Positions 53,241 to 64,000 of a stretch of 64,000 nucleotides of DNA are shown here, piece after piece. The notes beneath the pieces are model-generated. The model saw nothing but the letters and a program-made list of their open reading frames with translations, was not told where the DNA came from and searched no databases. Every line of letters begins with the position of its first letter. Positions within the stretch are counted from its first letter, which is position 1. Source of the stretch: Pleurodeles waltl. Its lineage: Eukaryota; Chordata; Amphibia; Caudata; Salamandridae. Position numbers and translations under genes: made by a program. The DNA is taken from contig NC_090448.1 of NCBI RefSeq assembly GCF_031143425.1, positions 329,418,177 through 329,482,176 on the forward strand, given 5' to 3'.

Positions 53241-54379
53241 TCACTGGAAGTAGTGTCGTATAATAGCTGTTCTGTTGTCCTCATCCTCATCCTCTGCCTC
53301 CTCATTTCACTGTCCACAGAGTCCACTACTGCCACACGCCCATCTCCAGCCTCATCCTCCTGCAGAAAAGGCACCTCAAGGCAAGGTTATGCAACATGCA
53401 GCATGCCACGATGATCTGGCACACCTTCTTGGGTGAGTAGTACAGGGATCCACCTGTTAGATGGAGGCAACGAAACCTGGCGTTCAGGAGGCCGAATGTC
53501 CTCTCTATTATTCTTCTTGTACGCCCATGTGCCTCATTGTAAAGTTTATCAGCCCTTGTTTTGGGATTCCTCACAGTGGTCAGTAGCCATGAGAGATTGG
53601 GGTAACCAGAATCACCCGCAAATATCAAGGGATACCTGTTAGCCAAACACTAACCCTTATGGCCAGCACCATACCCATACACCAACATATACTGGGTGGG
53701 AACCATGGGCTCACCTATTAGCCACACCCGGTGCCTCTGGAGTTGAGCCATCACACATGGGATGCTGCTATTCCTCAGGATATAGGCATCATTCACAGAC
53801 CCAGGATCCTTTGCATTGACATGGGAGATGTACTGGTCCGCCAGGCACACTATTTGCACATTAATCGAGTGAAAGCTCTTTCAATTTCTGAAGACCTGTT
53901 CATTTCTCTGGGGGGGGTGGCGGGGGATCGGGACAAATGCAATATGTGTACCATAAATAGCCCCAATAATGTTGGGGATGTGTCCCATTGAATAGAAATC
54001 AGTTTTCACTGTGGCCAAATCCTCCACCTGGGGAAAAACAATGTAGCTGCGCATGTGTTTAATCAGGGCAGCCAACACTCTGGTCAGCACTATTGAGAAC
54101 ATTGGCTGAGACATTCCTGCTGCCAAGCCCACTGTCACCAGGAAGGAGCCAGTTGCCAAGAAATGGAGCACAGATAGAACTTGCACAAGAAGGGGGATCC
54201 CAGTGGACTGACGGATAGCATATATCAGGTCTGGCTCCAATTGGGCACACAGCTCTGTGATTGTGGCCCTGTCCAGTCTATAGGTGAGGATAATGTGCCT
54301 ATCCTCCATTGTTGCCAAGTCCACTAGGGGTCTGTACACGGGGGATGTCTCCATCTCCTATTCATCTGCAGCGGTTGTA
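53241..54379 (-). pseudogene. HARBI1-like: Harbinger 3 transposase, catalytic exons
   Basis: Exon 2 54365-53715 (acceptor CTGCAG just upstream), 99 bp intron 53714-53616 (donor GTGAGC; acceptor mutated to TTTGCGG), exon 3 53615-53241. Motifs: VYRPLVDLATMEDRHIILTY, FSIVLTRVLAALIKHMRSYI, GAIYGTH where the first catalytic Asp is Tyr, [17 protein letters not shown], and RRIIERTFGLLNARFRCL with the Glu. Shifts near 53930-53880 and in the acidic tail. Inactive. Confidence 0.9.
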
Positions 54380-54824
54380 ATCTAGGGAGCAAAACGCGGA
54401 GCAGCTGGTCAGTATTCCACATTTCCAAACACTACACTGCATTGCATGCTGTGACTGTAACAGTATATTGTTGGATAGGCCCAAATGGTGCCTATGTGTA
54501 CTGTGACGCAGTTAGGTGCCATGGCCTGCCCCCCTAAAATGGCGTCCGCCTGTCCTGTGTGGATGGACATGTGGAAATGAGGTAATGCCGCTGACTTTGT
54601 GCGCCGTTGCGGGAGGCGGTCGAGTACCATCGTGCAACTCCTCATTGGTTGCCATTGGGCCCTATGGGTTACAGTGGCCAATGGTGATGTTCGCCGGCAG
54701 TGACGGTACGCACTGCTGTGGACGTGACAGCCATTTTCAATCTGTTCACTCACTTGCTACCTGACCTTCAACAGGAGAGGACCTACACTGCAAGTGCTGC
54801 TGTGACCTGTGTCTGGAACCTACC

Positions 54825-57729
54825 ATGGCTCGTGTTGCTGGGGAAAGGGCCCCTGCCTTCACCACTGCAGAGTTGAAGAGACTGGTGGATGGGTTCCTAC
54901 CCCAGTACTGAATGCATTATGGGCCTCCAGACTAACAGGTGAGTACACTGTGAGCACGATGCAAGGGGCATGGATGCATGGAGTGCTGGGTGTGAGGGCC
55001 TCGTGTAGGGGGTTGGTGGAAGGGTTCTGGGCAGCGTGCTGCATGTATGGTGGGCAATGTCTGTGCGTAAGGGGATGGGAGGGCAATGGTGGACCATGAG
55101 TGTAACAGGCCGGATGGTATGACTGATACCTTTTTCTATGTTTATTTTTCTGCAGGTCAGCGCCCATCAGAAAAAGGGTATATGGCGTGCCATCGCCAAG
55201 GATGTGTGGACCCTGGGGGTCTACGGTAGGCGGAGCACCCACTGTCGCAAACGGTGGGAGGACCTGAGACGCTGGGCAAGGAAGACGGCGGAGGCCCAGC
55301 TCGGGATGGCCTCCCAACGAGGAACGGGTGCCCGTCAAACCCTGACTCTCCTGATGGCCCGCATACTAGCGGTGGCCTATCTGGAGCTAGATGGGCGCTT
55401 GAGGGCATCACATCAGCCACAAGAGGGTGAGTACAGTTTCCCAATATACTACTTGCGCGTGGTGGGGTGGTCCCAGGGTGGGGGGTGTGGGCCTGTGGGT
55501 GCCCCTAGGCCAGGCCGGACATTGCAGGAAAGGTCGCATGTTGGGAAGGGGCTGATGAGCACCACCTCCTAACAAGCTAGAAGGAATCCGCTACTGGGCA
55601 GGGGTCTGTGGGTGTCAGGTATGCTTCTATTGGCATTAGGTATTCCTGTCCAGGGCCTGGGGACTAGCATTGTGACTGGTAGTGCTTTGCCTAGTGCGTA
55701 GGGCTGTTCCCTGTGTGTGTGTGGGTCGTGTACACCAACGGTGGTGTTGTTGCTGCCGTTGACCAAGTGTATCCTTTGTCTCTTCCCCCCGTTTTGTTTT
55801 GTCACCCTGTCCCTATGTGCATTAGCATCATCTGATGGAGGAGCAGAGGCACCGGCAACGGAGGGAGCTGCATCCCACAGGGCCCAGGAAGCCGAATCCA
55901 CCAACGGTGAGGGCACCAGTGGGACAGAGGGCGAGGGCGGAGACAGGAGGGTACAGTTCTGACAGTGATACCTCCTCCAATGGAAGCTCCCTGCTGGTGG
56001 CGGACACCTCTGTGCCCACCGTAACTACAGGTACAGCCGCCACCCCCGTACCAGTACCGCCCTCCCAGCAGCCCCTCAGCATGTTTCCCATGCCCGCTCA
56101 CCCAGGAGGGTGGGTATCTAATTCGCCCCAGGCACCTCAGGCCCTGCCCCAGTTAGCCCTGCTGCCCTGAGTGAGGAGGCTATTGACGTCCTGCAATCCA
56201 TCTCTCTTGGGCAGTCAAACAAGGTGAATGCCATCCAGGGGCTGGCAGGCCATTTGCAACAAACAAATGCATTCCTGGAGGGCATTCACTCTGGCATGCC
56301 GACCAAAAGAGATCAATCCAGGCTCTGGCCTCCTCCCTGATGGCAGCCATTGTCCCTGTTTCTAGCCTCCCCCCTCCAACTTCCTCTACCCAGTCCCATT
56401 CCCCTCAAGCCCAACATATCCCAAGCACTCATTTAGACCAAAATGCACTCAAGACAACACACAGGAGAGTCTCAGGCAAACACAAGCACCACACATCATC
56501 CCACAGGCACTCACACAAACACCACCCAGATGCAGACATACCAACATCCACTGTCTCCACTGTGTCCCCCTCCTCCTCCTCATCCACCACCCTCTCAGTA
56601 GTGTCTCCAATCACACCTACATGCACTACATCCTCATCCACTACCCCATCACCATCACACCTATCACTACACACCCCTCACTGGCAGTCACCATCCCCAC
56701 ATCCATGCACACGTCCCCTGTCTCCTCTCCCATTGTGTCTGTGCCCTCTCATCCCAAAGTACACAAACGCATGCAACTCCGACATTCCGTGCTATCCACC
56801 TGCACTTCAGCATCCAGCTCATGCACCTGCACCCAAACACAGCAGGCAGACACCTCCTACAACCACTCCCTCTTCCACCACTCCCAAACCTTCACCCTCT
56901 TCCCACCAGTGTCCCTTAGAAGCTTTTCCTCTCCGCCGTTGACCTCTTCCCTCCCATCCTTCATGTCGGGCCAGGGTGGTCAGAACCCAGGCGAGCACCT
57001 GAGACACCCAGTCCACGGCCTTAGTAGTGTAGGCAGCTACTGCAGGTGGGAGAGGCTCCAGGGAACCAGCCATCAGCACTGACAGTGTGCCTACACCAGC
57101 TGCCAAGGGGAAGGGCAAAGATGCACCACCAGCTACCAAAGGGGAGGGTAAGGAGGCACCACCAGAAGGGTAAGGAGTCACCACCAGCTTCCAAGGGGAA
57201 GGGCAACGAGGCACCAACAGCTGCCAAGGGGAAGGGCAAGGAGGCACCACCAGCTGCAAAAGGGAAGGGCAAGGGGCCTGCACCTGCAGGCAGGAAGGGC
57301 AGGAGGCCTGGTGATGGGACTAATTCTGAGCCCCCACAATCAACCATGGCGTTTCAGCTGTCCGAGGCTCCAGGGGAAGGGCTGGAGCCTCCCCCACCAC
57401 TGGCATCCCTGACACAAGCACCGCCACCAACACCACCACTAGCACCACCACCAGCAGCAGCAGCCCCAGGGGACAGCTGTCCAAGGGTGCAGGGGAAAGG
57501 CTGGAGCCTCCCCCCACCACTGGCATCCCTGCCACCAGCACCGCCAGCAGCAGCCCCAGTGGGCAGCCGTCCGAGGCTACAGGGGAAGGGCTGGAGGCTT
57601 CCCGCATCCCTGGCATCCCCGAAACCAGCCCCACCATTGCCACCACTGAGCAGCCGTCACCACCTGCAAGCAGTGTGTAGTCCTGCCTCCATGGTCTGTA
57701 GTGCATCCTGGACCCTGCAAATCCTGTAG
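54825..57729 (+). pseudogene. Harbinger 3 gene 2: SANT/Myb, coiled-coil, low-complexity protein
   Basis: Exon 1 54825-54938 (114 nt): MARVAGERAPAFTTAELKRL, with a TGA after LPQY; donor GTGAGT. Exon 2 55156-55426: VSAHQKKGIWRAIAKDVWTL, HCRKRWEDLRRWARKTAEAQ, ILAVAYLELDGRLRASHQ; donor GTGAGT. Exon 3 from 55826 (acceptor GCATTAG): ASSDGGAEAPATEGAASHRA, a helical segment (VNAIQGLAGHLQQTNAFLEG by frame), Ser/Pro/Thr/His-rich tract to about 56940, then lysine-rich SKGKGNEAPTAAKGKGKEAP repeats and Pro/Ala repeats to 57729. It reads through several frames, so broken, but shows the fullest C-terminus. Confidence 0.7.
57100..57640. repeat. Minisatellite arrays of element 3 (coding-type)
   Basis: First a roughly 30 bp unit (AAGGGGAAGGGCAAGGAGGC) at 57100-57290 coding Lys/Gly/Ala/Pro repeats, then longer units (about 100-120 bp) with GGCTGGAGCCTCCCCCACCA at 57375-57640. 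They occupy the position of arrays B and C in elements 1 and 2 but have different sequence. Confidence 0.75.
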
Positions 57730-57789
57730 GTGTGACACCCAGGTGGGAGACTGTGACCTTGCACACCCCGAGTGCTGCATCACAGGGCA

Positions 57790-58030
57790 CAAGGCCTCCT
57801 CCAGAACCAGTGGAAGAAGCCATCCACTCACCCCCTCCTTGCCAGGATGAAGCACACTGGGCGCAAGTCCCCCTCCAGAACCAGTGGACGAAGCCATCCA
57901 CTTACCGCATCCATGCCTGGATGAAGTACACTGGGCACAAGGCCCCCTCCAGAACCAGTGGACGAAGCCATCCACTTACCGCATCCTTGCCTGGATGAAG
58001 CACACTGGGCACAAGGCCCCTTCCAGAACC
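57790..58030. repeat. Degenerate 65-75 bp repeat flanking array A of element 3
   Basis: Three to four copies of CTCCAGAACCAGTGGA followed by GAAGCCATCCACT and a CACTGGGC block. Related single copies occur beside array A in element 1 (CTCCACTGGTTCTGGAG, 3826 and 3891) and element 2 (41491). Confidence 0.7.
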
Positions 58031-58031
58031 A

Positions 58032-58640
58032 GTGGGCAAACCGCCCACTTGAGAGACTGTGGCTTTGCACTCCACAGGACCAAGCAGTGGGCAAACCACC
58101 CACTAGAGAGACTGTGGCCTTGCACTCCCCAGGACCAAGCAGTGGGCAAACCACCCACTTGAGAGACTGTGGCTTTGCACTCCCCAGGACCAAGCAGAGG
58201 GCAAACCACCCACTTGAGAGACTGTGGCTTTGCACTCCACAGGACCAAGCAGTGGGCAAACCACCCACTAGAGAGACTGTGGCCTTGCACTCCCCAGGAC
58301 CAAGCAGTGGGAAAACCACCCACTTGAAAGACTGTGGCTTTGCACTCCCCAGGACCAAGCAGAGGGCAAACCACCCACTTGAGAGACTGTGGCTTTGCAC
58401 TCCCCAGGACCAAGCAGTGGGCAAACCACCCACTTGAGAGACTGTGGCTTTGCACCCCCAGGACCAAGCAGTGGGCAAACCACCCACTTGAGAGACTGTG
58501 GCTTTGCACTGCCCAGGACCAAGCAGTGGGCAAACCACCCACTAGAGTGACTGTGGCCTTGCACTGCCCAGGACCAAGCAGTGGGCAAACCACCCACTTG
58601 AGAGACTGTGGCTTTGCACTCCCCAGGACAGAGTGTTGGA
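58032..58640. repeat. Minisatellite array A of element 3 (55 bp unit)
   Basis: About eleven units with GAGAGACTGTGGCTTTGCAC and CCAGGACCAAGCAGTGGGCA, the reverse-complement motif of array A in elements 1 and 2. The period is 55 bp here rather than 64. Long open frames through it are compositional. Confidence 0.92.
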
Positions 58641-59075
58641 CATGTTGCCCCCCCCCAGGACCAGTGGTGTTGTACCATCTTTCGACTGAGGTGCCCACCC
58701 CTGAGGTACCTGTGTATTTTTGACCTGATGCCCCTGCAGGGTTCTCTCCGTGTTGTTGCAGGAGTCAAGTGGGGCGTTGGCCTATGTGATGTAGCCTTGT
58801 GGCCCACGGACATTGAGGACTGGGTAGTGTCCCTCCATTTGTATATATGTATATACTGTTTTGATTTTGAAGCACACATTTCTACTATTTTATCGTCTTG
58901 CACTCACTTTAATCAATTCCTTTTGTCCCTGCATTATTCCTGAGGGGTAGGGGCTGAATATGTAATGTTACTGCATTTGTTAGTGTGTATGGTGTTGGGG
59001 GTGGGGGTGTTGCGTGTGTGTGTGTCATTCTCTTTTACCTCCTTCATCCCTTGTGTGCCAGGCAGCAGTACTCAC

Positions 59076-59155
59076 CGTGGTCGTCTTCACCGGTGTTGCT
59101 GTTCGTAATGCATGAAGAAGTATAGCAGCAAGGAGATGTGCAACTCGGGCTCCAT
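59076..59155 (-). pseudogene. HARBI1-like: Harbinger 3 transposase, first coding exon
   Basis: MEPELHISLLLYFFMHYEQQ, then an in-frame TGA, donor GTGAGT. 80 nt, one codon shorter than in elements 1 and 2, same phase. Its conservation in this distant copy supports the exon model. Confidence 0.65.
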
Positions 59156-59484
59156 GGTGTCATGGTTCTTCCTTGAGTCTCCAGAGGTGAGTCTTTTGCC
59201 TACTGTGTACTGTTTCTGCCATGCTTTTGATGTCATTGGTACCGCCCCAGAAAAGGTGGCGGATAGGCCTGTTGTAATACCATGGGCGGTACATTGTCTT
59301 CAGCCTGGCTGATGGTGGTTACCGCTGCAGTGCTTGTTGCTACCGCTGCGGCGGTGGGTGTGTTAAAGTGGCTGTCTGTGTGGGTGGTTTCCGCCGTGGT
59401 CATAATTCCGTTTTGGTTACCGTCGGCCTGTTGGAAGTATTACCGCTGCTTCATCACTGACTGCCAGGGTTGTAATGAAGGCCC

Positions 59485-59937
59485 AAATTCCTGCAATTTT
59501 TTTGACTGTCTCCCTCTCTCATGGTTTGAAATGTTGGCATGTTTTAATTAAGACTCAAGGGCCAGATTATGTGTATCCACTGGTAAAAGAGGCTTCGGCC
59601 CATCCGTGGATGCGTTTTGAGGCTGTGGAATGAGGTTCGCAAGATGCGTTAAAAAGCTTTTTTTTTCCAGTTGGAAGTTTTTTAAATCTCTTTCTTTTCT
59701 GTTCCACTTATTTTCCATTAAGTTTTGCTTTTAGTTTTTGTAAAATACAATTTAGAAAATAGTAGCATTTTTTTTTATTCCAGTCACCGTTTGAAGAATA
59801 CAATAAAGAGACATTAATATATTGCATGCACCGCTCAGTGAAACATTTCCAGGTGTCTGTGAAGACATTCATAAAAACTGCCAAATAAGTGGTGAGGCGA
59901 GCTCTATAATTCTTCCCCATCATCTATTTATTTGGTG
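59485..59937. other. Noncoding AT-rich gap
   Basis: No gene or named repeat. T-rich runs at 59660-59790. Confidence 0.5.
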
Positions 59938-62165
59938 GTTGTAGGAAATTGGGTTACCAGTTGAGGGTGGTGAAACCGACTCAAACAGGAACCCCAATCC
60001 TTGTTCGGGTAAAACAGAAGCAAATCCCAAATGAACCTATGCTCATCCCTCTGACAGCTTGGCACAAAAGCAGCCAGGCCTAACTTACAGGCACTTTGTA
60101 AAGCAGTGGTTCCCAGCCTGTGGTCCGGGGACCCCTGGGGGTCCGCGAAGCCTCTTCAGGGGGTCCGCGAATGCTTAGACAATTAAATAATATTGACAGA
60201 TTAGGTACCTAGCTTTCAGTAATGACTCAGTGGGGGGGTCCCCGGATTCCAATAATGATTCAGAGGGGGTCCCCGGGTTCCAGCAATGATGAATTGGGGG
60301 TCCACATAAGTCAAAAGGTTGGGAACCACTGGTGTAAAGTATTAATGAGGTGCACAAACAGCCATAAAGTGAAAACACAAGAACAATCCCACACCAATAT
60401 ACAAAAATAAAGTAAAATTTGGTAAATTATTTTAGAACAAGAATCTAATCAATAGAACCTGAGATATGCAATTTTATAGGTTTAGGTAAAAATAGTGCTT
60501 ACAAGCACAAAGCTCCAACCGTGGGGAATCTGGTCATAGTACACCAGGACAAAGCCAAGTTCAGACTGACCTCGATGGAGCATGTGCCAGATAGAGGGAC
60601 CAAGCTAGTCCCGCTGAGAAATGTGCCTTACGTCTTAGTCATGGAGGTCTGGTGCGCGTAGAGGATGCATCTCGCAGTGGTGGTTCTGATGAGCTGTGCA
60701 GGCTGCAATGCAGTCTTGTGTTGAGCCTGTATTGTGCTCAGTCAGTTCTGATGAGGCACTGCAATGAGCTGTGTCAGTTTGCATCACGCTGTATCGGTTC
60801 TGAACAGACCATAACTGGGCTGACAGGGCAACCTTAAGCCCCTCTTCTGAAGGTAGAGAACTGGAGGAGCACTACTTAGGGGGTTATGATTCACAGCAGG
60901 AAGAGTCAGGTGCAGGGTTAAAGATGGTTGGAGCCTTTTTTTGTCCTTGAGTCTCTGATCAGGAGGCTAGCCACCTAACTCTTGGAGTCATTGTAGTTGT
61001 TTTGGGTTGAAGGTGCAGGTCCTTCTCACTCAAGCAGCAGGGCAGCACAGTAGCAGAGCAGTAGTGCTGTCCTTTTTGCAGCAGAGCAGCATGGCAGTCC
61101 TTTTGAGTCTTCCGCATGTCCAGACGTGTACTGATGAGTTGAGTCTGATGGTCAACTGTTTATACCTGGTGCCTACTTTGAAGTGGGAAATGCTTCTGAG
61201 TCCTACCCCCACAGAGGTGTCTTGAAATTCCTGCCTCCCTGGCCTGGCCCCAGCTTGCCTGGGGGCACAAAACACTAGTGTGAAACCCTTAGTGAGTGTG
61301 CTGAGGCAGAGTCTTTGTAATGTGCAAGGGTAGAAGGTGACAATCCTCCCCCCTCCATCATCCTGACAGAGGTGGCCCATCCTGCCAACATCTATTTCTC
61401 CTTTGTGTCACTGTCTGGAAGGAATACACAAAGAACAACTTCCAGCTACATATAGGCATGTGACCCAGGATACAAGCTACAGCCACCAAATGGCTGAGAC
61501 ACGAAAATGTGAACTTTCTAAAAGTGCCATTTTCATAATTGTGACTTAAAATCTGACTCCCAATTGAAAGTTATCACTTATCAAATATAATAAGGTAACC
61601 CAATGTTATCCAACCAGAGGAGTGGGTCTCACAGTAGTAAAAAATGACTTTGGGAGTTTTTCACTACTGGGATATGTAAAACTTAGAAGTACATACCCCA
61701 CTTATACATACACTGCACCCTGCCCAAAGGGCTGTTTAGGGCCTACCCTAGGGGTGACATATGTATTAAAAGGGGAGGTGTAGGAATGGTAAAAGGTTTA
61801 TTTTGGCAGGTCAAAATGTCAGTTTAACTGCACACACAGGCTGCAGCAGCAGGCCTGAGGCATGTTCGAGGCCACATAAGTAGGTGGCACAATACTTGCT
61901 GCAGACCCACTAGTAGCATTTAATTTACAGGCCCCAGGTACATGTAGCACCACTTTACTTGGGTCTTACCAGTAAATTAAATGTGCCAAGTGGGTGTAAG
62001 ACACTTTCACCATGTTTAGAGGAGAGAGCACAAGCACTCTAGCACTGGTTTGCCATGGTACGGTGCACATAGTCGTAAAAGACAACAACATTGAGTTCTG
62101 AAATCAGAAAGGTTAAGGCAAAAAGTTTGGGGATGACCCTTCAGAGAGGGCCAAGTCTATCCAGA
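59938..62165 (+). repeat. Long LTR-like repeat, copy B
   Basis: Starts near TGTAGGAAATTGGGTTACCA and ends near TTTGGGGATGACCCTTCAGA, GAGGGCCAAGTC. Shared blocks with copy A throughout (AGCAGCCAGGC, AAAGTGAAAACACAAG, GATGGAGCATGTGCCAGATA, TTTATACCTGGTGCC, TGTCACTGTCTGGAAGGAAT, GAGAGAGCACAAGCACTCTA). No protein. Probably a solo LTR of a salamander LTR retrotransposon; boundaries are approximate and the class is inferred. Confidence 0.5.
60104..60331. mobile_element. hAT MITE, 228 bp
   Basis: Left end CAGTGGTTCCCAGCCTGTGG; right end inward CAGTGGTTCCCAACCTTTTG. Flanking duplication TTGTAAAG (60096-60103) and GTGTAAAG (60332-60339), 7 of 8 identical. Internally repeats GGGGGTCCCCGG phrases. No coding capacity. 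Confidence 0.85.
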
Positions 62166-62740
62166 ACCTGCTCCAAAAATAAGCTAGAGTAGACTAATCA
62201 AAAATGGCTCCCCTTTACAGGCGATAGAACATGGAAAATGGCCCTCAACTGCAGATCCCTGTGCCAGTTCTATGCCCTCCTAAACTATGTTGGATCCCTC
62301 TGTCTATACTTTCCTGAGCCAATAAACTGATCGACGGAGAACACTTTTCGTCACCTGTGGACCTCATCTGTGAAGCACCTAACCTTAACTTGCTCATATA
62401 TGCTTCCCAATGGGCAAGCATGGGCAACAAAATGATGTGGTCCATTCCACTCCTTCAATCAGACTTCTGTCCCCAAAATCAAGGAAAACTCTGCTGCTAA
62501 GGATAGCAACCAATAGAGGCCACTGACAGCTGTCAGTGTCAAAAGCCACGCCCCAGGCCATCTAGGGTTCTCTGACCTCTGAGGTGTCTTAGAGTGTAGG
62601 ATAGAAGCCCTGGCTGTTAGGCACCCTACATCTACCCTTTTTCCCACTAGTCTACCCTGAGGTTGAACAGGAGTCAGGAGTAAGTCTCCTTGGGGCCAGT
62701 GAGCTTGCTATCTACTAGGTGTTGGTGCAGCTCTGTAAAA
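62166..62740. other. Unassigned gap before the gag-like remnant
   Basis: No clear gene; possibly a further decayed part of the minus-strand retroelement to the right. Confidence 0.35.
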
Positions 62741-63704
62741 CAAAGACTGAACATGTGCTCTCTTGCCATCAACTTTTAAGCCCTGGGTAATCCTTCACTT
62801 CACTGCCCTTCACTCAGCCACCCAACACCTTGCAAAAGGATTCTACACAATCCACCCAGGACTGATGGGCCAGCTTCTGGTTGTCCCTAAGCCTCTGCCT
62901 GTACTTTTCTGGGATGAGACCATACGTCCTGATAAAGGTGTCCTTCATGTCAGGGAATGTCATCCTGTCCCCCTCTCCCAGGGCCAGTGCGGCATCCCTC
63001 CATTTGTAAGGTATGTGCCCCCAGAGACTGGCTCCTAATCCTCTTCAGGGACCCTATGCATTCCCAGAGCACCCGCATAGGCTTCGAACCACCTATCTAT
63101 GTCATCCCCACAACAAAGTTAGGCACAACAGTCTTAAGAATGTGGACCCACTTGTCTACAGAGGGCACTGTGGTTATGCTGCCACAATTATTGCTGGACT
63201 CTGCCTGTCTAGCTCTGATGTGCAGCTCTCTGAGGCTCCTTTGGCCCCAAAGTAAGTTTCTCCTCCAAGGCCAGTTTTTTCAGCTAAAGTTCTGTCAGCC
63301 TCAGCCTTGGCCCTTCTCTACTCTGCCTCAAATTTGAGTTTGGCTAGCTGCTGCTTGAGCTCTCTCTCAGCCTTCCAGTCCTCCAACTCCACTGGGGACA
63401 GGCCATTGGAAGATATACTGCTCCTTGGCCTGGGAGGGGGCACCACTCCTGTGGGCACTCTGTGTCCCCTTCTAGGTGCTGCAACCTTAAAACCTGTGCC
63501 CAAGTACTCCTCTTTCTCATCCATATCTTCCTCCCACCCCCTTCCTCTGCTGCTGCCAGTGATTGATGAACGCCCACCCAGGCCCTCAGAGCCTGCTGGA
63601 GCTTCTGTACTGTAGCGTAAAGGCCGTTTTAGCAGTTTTTTATAGTGCAGACTTGGCCTCGTGCATTTGAGCGTTTTACACGAGAACCAGAGTACTCTAC
63701 ACAT
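62740..63704 (-). pseudogene. Gag-like remnant of an LTR retroelement
   Basis: Minus strand. The N-terminal part 63704-63318 has an acidic/Arg-rich segment and a charged helix (ELEDWKAERELKQQLAKLKF) that continues through EAEQRRAEADRTLAEKTG. Further on, in shifting frames, PEKYRQRLRDNQKLAHQSWV and DCVESFCKVLGG resemble the SCAN/Gag-like RQ.LR......SW.D.V..F region. Many stops. It has the opposite orientation to the LTR-like repeat B, so it probably belongs to another element. Confidence 0.5.
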
Positions 63705-64000
63705 TTGTGCTCTAAGGGACAGAGAGATTAAGTGATTTTGCCCAGATCACATAATGTTGAGCCGACTTTAACCTGGTTCCCCCAGTTTCAAGGTCGAAAA
63801 ATGTGGCCTTTATGCTATATCTCCTCTCACATATCCTGAAAAACGCATGTAAGGGTCAACGGCAAAAACTGTGTTCATTTCATGAGTGCACGCTTAAACG
63901 TTGCGTCAATGTTCTTAGGTTAGGGACTTTTTAAAGCTTCATGAATCGGTACCTGGGTGACTCTCCCTTCCCATGTGGTCAATCACTTGCCGCTTTCAAT
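63705..64000. other. Window end, nothing recognised
   Basis: No gene or repeat that I can support. Confidence 0.5.

Larger units (their letters stand above)
51623..59484 (-). mobile_element. Harbinger element 3 (minus orientation, left end cut by Gypsy)
   Basis: Same gene set as elements 1 and 2 in reverse: gene 1 (plus), transposase (minus), gene 2 (plus), minisatellites, transposase exon 1 (minus), and a TIR at the right end (inward GGGCCTTCATTACAACCCTG). It begins abruptly at 51623 inside gene 1 exon 1, immediately against the Gypsy LTR edge, so the Gypsy element was inserted into it. Its other end is not found left of the Gypsy element. The most diverged of the three copies. Confidence 0.85.

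Noticed and set aside
58030..58700. Long open frames on both strands, up to 240 residues
   Set aside because: They run through the 55 bp array in all frames because the unit lacks stops. They do not match between copies and have no splice or start conservation.
62763..63615. Plus-strand open frames overlapping the gag-like remnant
   Set aside because: The minus strand has recognisable gag-like helices; the plus frames are shadows.
1..64000. Host gene exons
   Set aside because: All coding-like sequence that I can identify belongs to transposable elements. A small host exon in the unassigned gaps cannot be excluded.

Overview
The window is eukaryotic repeat DNA in which I find no bacterial signal and no convincing host gene. 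The inventory is several DIRS-type tyrosine-recombinase retrotransposons, a chromodomain Ty3/Gypsy element, long LTR-like repeats, hAT-like elements, and above all large PIF/Harbinger DNA transposons with their MITEs. This matches a very large salamander genome. The Harbinger load makes the newt Pleurodeles waltl my best guess. That is inference from general knowledge of salamander repeats, not something the sequence proves.

Layout. 1-1.3 kb: a DIRS recombinase fragment and a degenerate duplication. 1.33-15.23 kb: a DIRS element (minus strand; gag, RT-RNase H, recombinase, inverted termini and internal complementary region), split by Harbinger element 1 (2.57-11.13 kb). 15.67-20.30 kb: a second DIRS family (plus strand) that has lost most of its reverse transcriptase. 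21.1-22.8 kb: a hAT-like element containing two Harbinger-type MITEs. About 23-27 kb: a long LTR-like repeat with a hAT-like insertion. 28.26-29.27 kb: a Harbinger MITE. About 30.9-34.3 kb: a decayed third DIRS element with a C-rich repeat inserted. 34.7-51.6 kb: a chromodomain Gypsy element (minus strand) carrying a MITE in its integrase and the complete 8.28 kb Harbinger element 2 in its gag. 51.6-59.5 kb: Harbinger element 3 (minus strand), cut at its left end by the Gypsy element. 59.9-62.2 kb: a second copy of the LTR-like repeat with a 228 bp hAT MITE. 62.7-63.7 kb: a decayed gag-like fragment.

The most interesting system is the large Harbinger element, present as three diverged copies. 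Each copy encodes (i) a HARBI1-like DDE transposase with a tiny 80-83 nt first exon near one terminus and its catalytic exons about 4-5 kb away; (ii) a multi-exon SANT/Myb plus coiled-coil plus low-complexity gene ('gene 2') lying antisense inside the first transposase intron; and (iii) a second two-exon SANT/Myb plus coiled-coil gene ('gene 1') convergent with the transposase. Minisatellite arrays lie between transposase exon 1 and the end of gene 2, and some are in frame with gene 2. Known Harbinger transposons pair one transposase with one Myb-like partner, so a three-gene element with a nested antisense partner is unusual. All three copies are broken, but comparing them recovers the exon structure.

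Nested insertions give a relative history: Harbinger element 3, then Gypsy into it, then Harbinger element 2 and a MITE into Gypsy. The same Harbinger family was therefore apparently active both before and after the Gypsy insertion.
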